Positions 1 through 5,859 of a DNA stretch of 10,550 nucleotides are shown here, one piece after another. Numbering within the stretch: the first letter of the stretch is position 1; the number at the start of each line of letters is the position of its first letter. Source of the DNA: Candidatus Hydrogenedentota bacterium (lineage in GTDB: Bacteria; Hydrogenedentota; Hydrogenedentia; Hydrogenedentiales; CAITNO01); assembly GCA_903922535.1 (NCBI GenBank), contig CAIXUF010000011.1:1-10550 (forward strand), read 5' to 3'. The notes under the pieces were generated by a model. That model was not told the origin of the DNA. It was given only the letters and a program-made list of their open reading frames with translations, and did not search any database. The position numbers and the translations under genes are program-made.

Positions 1-2
1 CC

Positions 3-56
3 GCCGCGCGGGTTGCCCGGGCGGCGGCGTCGGACGACTTGCTCTTCAGCAATTGA
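3..56 (+). CDS. C-terminal end of an upstream gene (partial, unidentified)
   Basis: Frame 3 is open from the left edge and stops at a TGA at 54-56, giving a 17-residue tail that ends in DDLLFSN. Third codon positions are nearly all G or C, as in the real genes of this window. The stop lies directly against the first base of a terminator hairpin, which is where a gene end is expected. The two other forward frames run on through the hairpin. Nothing can be said about function from so short an alanine- and arginine-rich tail. The call rests on codon use and position only. Confidence 0.45.
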   Translation, partial: AARVARAAASDDLLFSN

Positions 57-128
57 AGCCCGTGCCTGCACTTTGGCGGGCCGCCTGCATGGCGGACGCG
101 CCGGGTGAGGCACGGGCTGACTGTTTTT
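57..128 (+). terminator. Intrinsic terminator after the upstream gene
   Basis: A perfect 11-bp inverted repeat (AGCCCGTGCCT at 57-67, AGGCACGGGCT at 108-118) is followed after 5 nt by five T (124-128). The 40-nt loop holds a second 5-bp hairpin, CCGCC (81-85) with GGCGG (91-95). The long loop is unusual for a simple terminator, but the T run in a GC-rich background and the stop codon at 54-56 support termination on the + strand. Confidence 0.55.
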
Positions 129-132
129 GCGC

Positions 133-161
133 TTGAGGGGGGCCCCCGGCGCGGGTACAAT
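133..161 (+). promoter_or_regulatory. Sigma70-type promoter for the isomerase-like gene
   Basis: TTGAGG (133-138, four of six to TTGACA) is separated by exactly 17 nt from TACAAT (156-161, five of six to TATAAT). The spacer contains the palindrome GGGGGCCCCC (138-147). Transcription would start near 168, leaving about 50 nt of leader before the ATG at 217. This rules out the longer in-frame start at 127. It is the best promoter match in the window. Confidence 0.6.
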
Positions 162-162
162 G

Positions 163-191
163 TGCGGCGGGCGCACACGTTGCGCACCGCA
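163..191 (+). other. Leader hairpin between promoter and start codon
   Basis: TGCGG (163-167) pairs with CCGCA (187-191) and GCGCA (171-175) with TGCGC (181-185), leaving loop CACGT and a small internal loop. The hairpin lies at the predicted 5' end of the transcript, 9 nt before the GGAGG ribosome site (200-204). It might stabilise the mRNA. It matches no riboswitch class that I recognise. Confidence 0.3.
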
Positions 192-216
192 ACCACACCG
201 GAGGTTTTACAGACTC

Positions 217-1164
217 ATGAAGACCGATCTCAGCCGCCGCGCCTTTCTCACCGGCACCGCCGGCGCCGCCGGACTCGCGCTTGCCGCGCCGTCCGCAACC
301 GCGCAGGACGCGCCGCCCCGTTTCCAGAAGGGCGTCAGCCCCTGGCCAATCTGCATGAACGTCAGCACCATCCGCCCGGCGGACGTGAAAACCAAGGTGG
401 ATGCGACCGCCAAGGCGGGCTGGGACGCCATTGAACTGTGGATTACCGACCTGGAAGAGCATGAGAAGGGCGGGGGCAGCCTGAAGGATTTGGGCAAAGA
501 GATCGTTGATCGCGGCATGTTTGTGCCCAACATCATCGGGCTGTGGGAATGCATGCCGATGGACGAGGCGGAGTTTCAGAAGTCGCTGGAGGCGACGCGC
601 GAGCGCATGCGGCGCGCCGCGGAGGTCGGCTCGCGCTGTGTGGCGGCCATCCCCGCGCCCGACCGGCCCGACTTCGATCTCAAGACCGCGTCGGCGCGCT
701 ACTGGGAACTGATGCGCATCGGCCGCGAAGACTACAACATCAAGGTGGCCTTCGAGTTTGTCGGGTTCATGAAAAGCGTGAACCGGCTCGGCCAGGCGTC
801 CGGCGTGGCGATGGACACGGATGACCGCGAGGCGTGCCTCATCGCGGACACCTTCCACATGTTCCGCGGCGGCTCGGGCTTCAACGGCCTCAAGCACATT
901 CAGGGCGATTTCATCGCGGACTTCCACTGGAATGACGTGAAGGACGAGGTGCCCCGCGAACAGCAGGGCGACGAGCACCGGGTCTACCCCGGTGACGGCG
1001 TGCTGCCGCTGGGGCAGGCGCTGCGCGATCTGAAGGCCATCGGCTACAAGCGGACGCTCTCGCTGGAAATCTTCAAGCGCGAATACTGGGCCATGGACCC
1101 CTACGAGGTGGCCGTCACGGGCCTGCGCAAGATGGTTGAGTGCGTCGCCAAGGCGGAAGTGTAG
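217..1164 (+). CDS. TAT-exported sugar phosphate isomerase/epimerase-like TIM-barrel protein
   Basis: A 315-residue protein of the xylose-isomerase-like TIM-barrel superfamily (AP endonuclease 2 / sugar phosphate isomerase-epimerase type). Residues 1-30 form a twin-arginine signal: SRRAFLTG with RR at 7-8, an alanine/glycine-rich stretch, then a likely cut after TAQ or nearby. The mature part keeps the four expected divalent-metal ligands: E180 in AFEFVG, D211 in IADTFHM, H237 in FHWND and E284 in SLEIFKREYW. It also has the family's RVYPGDG stretch just before the last strands. The fold and metal site indicate a ketose/aldose isomerase, epimerase or related lyase; the substrate cannot be read from sequence. 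Start: ATG 217 begins the TAT signal, has GGAGG 12 nt upstream and lies downstream of the promoter; the in-frame start at 127 lies before the -10 box. It probably shares a transcript with the GH67-like gene. Export of such an enzyme points to extracytoplasmic sugar processing. Confidence 0.85.
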   Translation: MKTDLSRRAFLTGTAGAAGLALAAPSATAQDAPPRFQKGVSPWPICMNVSTIRPADVKTKVDATAKAGWDAIELWITDLEEHEKGGGSLKDLGKEIVDRGMFVPNIIGLWECMPMDEAEFQKSLEATRERMRRAAEVGSRCVAAIPAPDRPDFDLKTASARYWELMRIGREDYNIKVAFEFVGFMKSVNRLGQASGVAMDTDDREACLIADTFHMFRGGSGFNGLKHIQGDFIADFHWNDVKDEVPREQQGDEHRVYPGDGVLPLGQALRDLKAIGYKRTLSLEIFKREYWAMDPYEVAVTGLRKMVECVAKAEV

Positions 1165-1173
1165 GCGCACAAA

Positions 1174-1229
1174 AAGAAAGGGGCTGACACAGGCAAAGCG
1201 GAGCGGGAACGCGTCCGCCCCCTTTTCTT
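1174..1229 (+). terminator. Hairpin in the gap between isomerase-like and GH67-like genes (weak terminator or attenuator)
   Basis: An inner stem GCGGA (1198-1202) with TCCGC (1214-1218) is extended by GCG/CGC around a GGAA tetraloop. An outer stem pairs AAGAAAGGGG (1174-1183) with CCCCTTTTCTT (1219-1229) with one bulged T. The descending arm ends in a pyrimidine run, as in an intrinsic terminator, but the run is broken by C. It could partly terminate after the first gene, or protect the mRNA 3' end within an operon. The ribosome site of the next gene begins 10 nt later. Confidence 0.35.
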
Positions 1230-1249
1230 CAACGGACAAGGGAGTGTAT

Positions 1250-3520
1250 ATGCGGCATTCACCGACCATTATTCTTGGGGCAATTGCGATTCTGGTTCTT
1301 GCCAGTGGCGCGCCTTGCGCGGCGGAGGCGAAAGTCGACATCGTTGTGACGCCGCAGGCGGATCCATTGGAAACGTTTGCAGCCGGCGAACTCCAGCGGT
1401 ATCTGGAACGACTGTTCTCCGTCACTCCCCGCATGGTCTCCGCTCCGGAGGAAAGCGACGATGGCCTGTTCTTCGTCGGGCTGCCGAAGGGTTGTCCTGG
1501 TGCCGAAGTGCTTTGCGCCTCCGTGCCCCCGCTCAGCGACCAGGGCTTCCTCCTCAGGAACACACGCTGGAAAGACAAGCCTGCGCTGATCATCGCCGGG
1601 GGCAGCCCGGTGGCGACGATGTGGGGCGTCTATGAACTGCTGGAGCGGTATGGTGTCCGTTACCTGTTGAGCGGCGATGTCTTCCCCGAGACGGGACGCG
1701 CGTTCTTCCTGCCGCAAATCGACAAGGTCTTCGAGCCGACGTTCCGCGTCCGCATGTGGAAGGCCATGGGCGACTTCGCCATGGGCATGGAAGGCTGGGG
1801 CATGGCGGACTACCGGCCGTTCATAGACCAGCTTGCAAAGCTCAAGTTCAACCGGATACGCGTGAACAGCGGACCTTCGCAGCCCTTCCTGCGCATGACG
1901 GTGCGCGGTGTCACGAATTCGTCGCCCACGCTTTGGTACGGGGCGCGCTTCCCGATCACTGAAGACATGCCCGGCCGCGCGCTGTTCGGAAAGGAGCCCG
2001 AGTTCTGGAATCCAGACATGCCGCTGCCCGAAGCCGGCGCTGACGCGCTCATCACGGCGGCCGTGAAACACTGTCATGAATTGGTTGGCTACGCCCACAG
2101 CCGGGGGATCGGCTCGAGCATGGTCGGGTCCATCACGGATTTCCCGAAGGAACTCGCGGCCGTGCTGCCCGAGACGCAGCCGGTGCAGCAGTTGGGCCAG
2201 TTGACAGTGAGCCCCGGCCCGACTGTGCGCCCGGATAACCCCGTCTTGATTGACGTGGCGGGTACGATACTCAGGATGCTGGTGGACACATACCCTGATA
2301 TAGACTCGTATGGGTTCCCCGTTGGAACGGAATGGCCAAGCTGGATCGACCTGTACGAGTCTGCTTGGCAGGAACTCGACGCGCGCTATCACATCAGTGA
2401 GGTGACCTCGCTTGAGGCCGTGCTCGCCGAGGCGGGCCGGCGCACTGCCAACACCGGCGGCGCGGAACGGGCCGTGATGCAGGTCAAGGGCGATTTGGCC
2501 GGATTGTGCTTTGCGGACCACCTGCGCACCGACCCCGCGATCCTGCCTGCCAGCCGCAAGCCCGATGCGAAGCTGGTGTATTACGAGGTGGCCGAGGAGC
2601 TTTTCCCCATCCTGCCCCGCGTGCTGCCCAAAGACGCCGAACTGCTGGTCGTGCTCGACTACACGCCGACGCGCGTACTGCGGCGCCCCTCCGCCTTCGA
2701 CAAGATCCCGGCGAAGGAACTCCCCACCATCCTCGCCGTGACGCTCCAGGACGACGGTGTGGGCGTGCCCCCCCAGCTCACGACGGGGTCACTGCACAAA
2801 CTGGTCGGCCTCATGCGCGCGCACGGCCTGGCCGGCTTCTGCACCCGCCAGTGGATGATCAGCGACCTCGATCCGTCCGTGGCCTATCTTGCGAAGGCCG
2901 CATGGGATGCCGACACCACACCGGATACGACCTCGCGCGACCTGATTCACGATGTCTGCGGCGAAGCGGCCGTCGGGCCCATGCTTGAGGCGTTTCAGGA
3001 AATCGAGACCGTGACCGCCGCCATTGAAGACCACGGACTCGGCGTGGGCTTCCCCGTTCCTTCGATCATGATGGGACGCTGGACCCCGGACGGCTTCCCG
3101 AAGGAGTTTGCCGCCGACCGCGAAGGTTACCGGCGCGCACTCGCCGCGGTGCAGAAGGTGACCTCGCCTAAGGGCGAAGCGGGCGCGGACTACATTCGCT
3201 ATTGGACCGGCCGGCTCGAATTCGGTGTGGCGTTTTTTGACACACTGGAGACGGTCGCAAGCGCGGCCACCGCCGAAAAGGCCGCGAGAGAAGCGAAACA
3301 GAACAACGACACGGCGCTCTTCGCGGCAAAACTGGCCGAAGCCGCCAAACTCGCCGCAGAAGCGCAGGCAACCGCGTTCAACGCCATAGACACGCTCGCG
3401 AAAGTGGCAAAGAATCAATCCGACCGCGGGACAGTCGCCACGCTGGCCGAATACATGTACAGGCCGCTGAAACGCAAGGCCGAAGAACTGAAAACGGAAC
3501 TCGCGGCGCCCTCACCATAA
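1250..3520 (+). CDS. Secreted GH67-like (alpha-glucuronidase N-terminal-like) glycoside hydrolase candidate
   Basis: A 756-residue protein with a Sec signal peptide (about 1-25: basic MRHS start, hydrophobic stretch, likely cut after CAA). Residues 27-160 look like the alpha/beta N-terminal domain of GH67 alpha-glucuronidases and relatives (GH67N/GH20b type): FAAGELQRYLERLF at 43-56, the strand ALIIAGG, then TMWGVYELLERYGVRYL at 124-139 and SGDVFPE. The middle (about 180-620) has the length and strand spacing of a TIM barrel, with acidic candidates such as E361 in VGTEW; I cannot assign catalytic residues. The last 100 residues are alanine- and lysine-rich helix with coiled-coil character. 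Start: ATG 1250 has AAGGGAG 5 nt upstream and begins the signal peptide; the longer open frame to 1136 overlaps the previous gene. It follows the isomerase-like gene by 85 nt on the same strand, so co-transcription is likely. A polysaccharide-degrading role is inferred; alpha-glucuronidase activity is not established. Confidence 0.7.
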   Translation: MRHSPTIILGAIAILVLASGAPCAAEAKVDIVVTPQADPLETFAAGELQRYLERLFSVTPRMVSAPEESDDGLFFVGLPKGCPGAEVLCASVPPLSDQGFLLRNTRWKDKPALIIAGGSPVATMWGVYELLERYGVRYLLSGDVFPETGRAFFLPQIDKVFEPTFRVRMWKAMGDFAMGMEGWGMADYRPFIDQLAKLKFNRIRVNSGPSQPFLRMTVRGVTNSSPTLWYGARFPITEDMPGRALFGKEPEFWNPDMPLPEAGADALITAAVKHCHELVGYAHSRGIGSSMVGSITDFPKELAAVLPETQPVQQLGQLTVSPGPTVRPDNPVLIDVAGTILRMLVDTYPDIDSYGFPVGTEWPSWIDLYESAWQELDARYHISEVTSLEAVLAEAGRRTANTGGAERAVMQVKGDLAGLCFADHLRTDPAILPASRKPDAKLVYYEVAEELFPILPRVLPKDAELLVVLDYTPTRVLRRPSAFDKIPAKELPTILAVTLQDDGVGVPPQLTTGSLHKLVGLMRAHGLAGFCTRQWMISDLDPSVAYLAKAAWDADTTPDTTSRDLIHDVCGEAAVGPMLEAFQEIETVTAAIEDHGLGVGFPVPSIMMGRWTPDGFPKEFAADREGYRRALAAVQKVTSPKGEAGADYIRYWTGRLEFGVAFFDTLETVASAATAEKAAREAKQNNDTALFAAKLAEAAKLAAEAQATAFNAIDTLAKVAKNQSDRGTVATLAEYMYRPLKRKAEELKTELAAPSP

Positions 3521-3544
3521 AGAGCGGACTTTCAGCCAAACGAA

Positions 3545-3571
3545 TTGGCATTGGCACATTGTTGGCGCCAA
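3545..3571 (+). promoter_or_regulatory. TTGGC repeats and palindrome upstream of the SET gene (possible operator)
   Basis: Three TTGGC words occur at 3545, 3551 and 3562. The first two form the direct repeat TTGGCATTGGCA (3545-3556) and the third starts the perfect 10-bp palindrome TTGGCGCCAA (3562-3571). TTGGCA at 3545 could act as a -35 box, but only a poor AATACT (3570-3575, 19-nt spacing) is available as -10. The stretch lies between the GH67-like stop (3520) and the SET gene, so it may be a binding site for a regulator of that gene. The assignment is tentative. Confidence 0.3.
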
Positions 3572-3645
3572 TACTCATGCCCGTACACATGGAAACGTTG
3601 GACTGGAGTGCGTCCGCGCATGGACCGATGAAGGCACAGAACAGC

Positions 3646-4035
3646 ATGTCCAAGGAGACAAGCGCAGACGGACAGAAAGACGAACAAGCGCGCGGAATGC
3701 ATTTGGTCAAGGATACGGAAAAGGGATGGGGCGTGTACGCCCGGAGAATGCACAAACCGGGTCAAATACTGGGCTTTTTCAGCGGCAACCCCGCGAAAAG
3801 GGATACCCGTCATTCTCTGACGCTGGGTGGCCTGAAGATTGAACCCACGGGAGACCTGAAGTTTCTGAATCATTCATGTTCGGCAAACTCGGCTTTTCGT
3901 GGGCGGTGGCTCATCGCGAAGAATACAATCATGCCTGGCGAGGAGATCACCATCGACTATCTTGTTACAGAGAGCGCGATCTCCCACCACTTCGTCTGCA
4001 AATGCGGATCAGAGACCTGCCGCGGGGCCATTTAG
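3646..4035 (+). CDS. Small bacterial SET-domain protein (putative protein lysine methyltransferase)
   Basis: Numbered from ATG 3646 (129 residues), the protein is almost only a SET domain. It has the SET-N motif GWGVYA (27-32), the AdoMet/substrate-site signature FLNHSCSAN (N75, H76, S77, C78, N81), the GEEITIDY motif with the usual catalytic-site Tyr105, and a post-SET Cys motif C118-x-C120-x4-C125. In the eukaryotic DIM-5/SUV39 type, these three cysteines plus that of NHSC bind a zinc that completes the lysine channel; all four are present. It should transfer methyl groups from S-adenosylmethionine to a protein lysine; the target is unknown. It has no signal peptide. The start is uncertain: ATG 3646 has AAGG 11 nt upstream, while in-frame ATGs at 3577, 3589 and 3628 and a TTG at 3559 lack a clear ribosome site. 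All alternatives leave the domain unchanged. It is flanked by exported glycan enzymes with no obvious functional link, and it may be a horizontally acquired single gene. Confidence 0.8.
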   Translation: MSKETSADGQKDEQARGMHLVKDTEKGWGVYARRMHKPGQILGFFSGNPAKRDTRHSLTLGGLKIEPTGDLKFLNHSCSANSAFRGRWLIAKNTIMPGEEITIDYLVTESAISHHFVCKCGSETCRGAI

Positions 4036-4117
4036 GCACAGGGGACAATTCGGATCTGAGGGCCGAACTCGCGGTGCCTGCGTCATAAGGCGCGCAACTG
4101 TTGTGAACCCCAGCCTC
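4036..4117. other. Convergent gap between SET gene and TAT hydrolase, no clear terminator
   Basis: The 82 nt between the two stops contain no ORF and no hairpin with a T run on either strand. Only a short GCCT/AGGC pairing is visible. Termination here may be Rho-dependent. Confidence 0.4.
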
Positions 4118-5584
4118 TCATGGTTTCTTGAGCGCCCCGTAGTACTCACGGTCGAACCGGGCAAGCTCGTCGGGGAATCTGCTCCACATGCGGCTCTGCC
4201 GCCACAGCCGCACGTCGTTTTGGAGCGCGGCCTCAATATGCGTCGAGGTCGGAACAACGAACTGGTAACCCGACGCCCCGGTGGACCCGTAGTAGCACCA
4301 CATGCCCACGCTGTTGCTGATCTGGTGACCGCTGATCGTGTACCGCAGGAAGGGGTCAATATCGGACTCGCCGCGCCCTGATTCGCCCCGCAGGCAGAAG
4401 TCGGCGTACGTAAAGGCAAACGGGAGGTACACGTCCACGCTGCCAAACGGGTCAGTGCTCGAATGCAGGTAGAGAATCTTGTCCCCCAGCAAGGCCCGCG
4501 CCTGCCGCATGAACTGGTAGCCGTTCCGGAAATCGTCGTTCTGCGGGCACCACCCGTCGAAATACAACCCGTCCAGGTGATGCTCGTTCAGCACCCGTTC
4601 AAACTCCGCGAACAAGTCGGGCGCGCTTGAGTAATAGGGGCTGCAGTACACGACCACCTGAAGGCCAAGTTGATGCGCGTCGTCCAGCATCCGCTTGAAG
4701 GCGTCCGGGTCGATCGGTTCATGACGATCTGTTTCCCATGGCTTCGGGTGGGCGTACCCGCCACCTGGAGGGTCTTCGACCCATGCCGGCGCGTCCTTCC
4801 AGATTTCCTCATGCAGCGCGAGGACCTGGCAGTTCTTCGCAATCTCCTCGAGAGACGCCCGGGACGCGTAGCGTTCCGTGATCTCTTTGTCCTTGAGGAG
4901 ATAATACAGGATGTCATGCGAAATGGATTGACTCATTCGCTTTGGATCTTCGGCGCGGGGCGGACAGAGCGACACCCACAGTTCATCCCATCGCGCCAAA
5001 TGACAGCGGAAAGTCCAGGGCTGCTCCTTGTCGAGGACCGCTGTCGGCCGCGGCGGGATGCTGAAGAACCCGCATCCGCCGAGTTCGTCGAGCAGCAGCC
5101 GGTTGCCCCGGAGTTCCCTGCGGTATGCCGGGTCGAAAAGGCCCTGGAACGAAAGCTTCATGTTCTGCTGCGCTTCGAAGATGATGACCGAATCCCCCTG
5201 AACGGTGATCCGCAGGCCGTTGCCTTCGAGCGCGCAGCGGAACGGGTTCTTTTCTGCGATGCGCCATGGAGCGAAATGGCCGTCCAGCGGCAGGCGGAGA
5301 AGCTCACGATCCGCGCCGATGCGCTGGTGTATGCGCAGCACGTTGTCCACACCCAGGGCAACCGCGCTTCCGGGCGTGACGATGCGAAACACGCCGCCTT
5401 CGGCGCTCACTTCGTCAATTCCCATGCCCATCAGCACCTTGTCCGACACCGGAGGTCCGGTTTCCGCGTTCGAAGGCACTGCCCCCGGAAATGCATGAAC
5501 CAATGGAACGGACGATATGGCTGCGAGCATGCCCCTTCGCGAGAGGACGGGTCCCTTCGCATCCGGGCCGGTGGGATGGATCAT
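4118..5584 (-). CDS. TAT-exported glycoside-hydrolase-like TIM-barrel protein of unrecognised family
   Basis: A 488-residue protein whose start carries a twin-arginine signal (LSRRGMLAA, RR at 16-17, hydrophobic run to about 38). Residues 45-250 appear to be an all-beta domain, with many strands and repeated references to FRCAL/FRCHLARW-type segments. Residues 265-470 look like a hydrolase TIM barrel: a helix with DAFKRMLDDAHQLGLQ, the strand VVVYCSPYY, then LDGLYFDGWCP (337-347), where D343 sits where GH13/31/36-like barrels carry the catalytic Asp. A later strand has RGESGRGESD (E401, E406, D408) as possible acid/base residues. These similarities point to a retaining glycosidase-like fold, but I cannot name the family or substrate. 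Start: ATG 5584 has AAAGGA 8 nt upstream and begins the signal; the frame stays open to 5797, but that extension lacks a start with a ribosome site. It converges on the SET gene with an 82-nt gap and diverges from comM. Confidence 0.7.
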   Translation of the reverse strand: MIHPTGPDAKGPVLSRRGMLAAISSVPLVHAFPGAVPSNAETGPPVSDKVLMGMGIDEVSAEGGVFRIVTPGSAVALGVDNVLRIHQRIGADRELLRLPLDGHFAPWRIAEKNPFRCALEGNGLRITVQGDSVIIFEAQQNMKLSFQGLFDPAYRRELRGNRLLLDELGGCGFFSIPPRPTAVLDKEQPWTFRCHLARWDELWVSLCPPRAEDPKRMSQSISHDILYYLLKDKEITERYASRASLEEIAKNCQVLALHEEIWKDAPAWVEDPPGGGYAHPKPWETDRHEPIDPDAFKRMLDDAHQLGLQVVVYCSPYYSSAPDLFAEFERVLNEHHLDGLYFDGWCPQNDDFRNGYQFMRQARALLGDKILYLHSSTDPFGSVDVYLPFAFTYADFCLRGESGRGESDIDPFLRYTISGHQISNSVGMWCYYGSTGASGYQFVVPTSTHIEAALQNDVRLWRQSRMWSRFPDELARFDREYYGALKKP

Positions 5585-5716
5585 GGCCGTTTTCCTTTCC
5601 TGCTGCCAAGCTTCGAGACGGGCCGCGGTCTGAATTGTGCCGGCAGGGACCGGGCACCCAGGCGCTTGGCGTGTCGAGAACATGAGTTTCACCACACGGT
5701 GGGGACGATGATTGGC

Positions 5717-5746
5717 ATTTGACCAGAAGCCGTGTTTGTGCTTCAA
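5717..5746 (-). promoter_or_regulatory. Possible promoter of the TAT hydrolase gene
   Basis: On the minus strand TTGAAG (5746-5741, four of six) is followed after 18 nt by TCAAAT (5722-5717, four of six). This would give a leader of about 125 nt before the ATG at 5584. The -35 box lies inside the palindrome at 5731-5751, so a protein bound there could block it. The match is weak. Confidence 0.3.
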
Positions 5747-5751
5747 ACACG
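5731..5751. promoter_or_regulatory. Palindrome in the divergent region (operator candidate)
   Basis: CGTGTTTG (5731-5738) and CAAACACG (5744-5751) are perfect 8-bp inverted arms around a 5-nt centre, TGCTT. The 21-bp size and partial AT content suit a dimeric repressor site. It overlaps the weak minus-strand -35 box. A hairpin role in RNA is also possible. Confidence 0.35.
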
Positions 5752-5770
5752 CAGTCGGCGGCACGCGCGC

Positions 5771-5800
5771 TTGAATCATCCCCGGCCCTTTCCCCAAAAT
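5771..5800 (+). promoter_or_regulatory. Possible promoter of comM
   Basis: TTGAAT (5771-5776, four of six) lies 18 nt before CAAAAT (5795-5800, four of six). The predicted start near 5807 would place the palindrome 5805-5828 at the 5' end of the leader and the ATG about 50 nt downstream. Moderate match only. Confidence 0.35.
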
Positions 5801-5804
5801 GACG

Positions 5805-5828
5805 TTGTGCGGTCCGGAGGCCGCACAA
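5805..5828. promoter_or_regulatory. Palindrome or hairpin at the predicted comM transcript start
   Basis: TTGTGCGG (5805-5812) and CCGCACAA (5821-5828) are perfect 8-bp inverted arms with an 8-nt centre that itself contains TCCGGA. On RNA this is a stable hairpin without a T run, so it is not a terminator for + transcription. On DNA it could be an operator just downstream of the -10 box. Confidence 0.35.
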
Positions 5829-5859
5829 ACGCAACATCCCGGCGGGGAACCTTATAGTC

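Noticed and set aside
127..216. Possible 30-residue extension of the isomerase-like protein
   Set aside because: It would start before the predicted -10 box and would displace the TAT signal from the N-terminus.
46..1593. Long minus-strand open frame of 515 codons
   Set aside because: It lies antisense to the isomerase-like and GH67-like genes and crosses the terminator and promoter; its Arg/Ala/His-rich composition is typical of a mirror frame of GC-rich coding DNA.
1259..2521. Minus-strand open frame of 420 codons
   Set aside because: Antisense to the GH67-like gene, which has a signal peptide, ribosome site and recognisable N-terminal domain.
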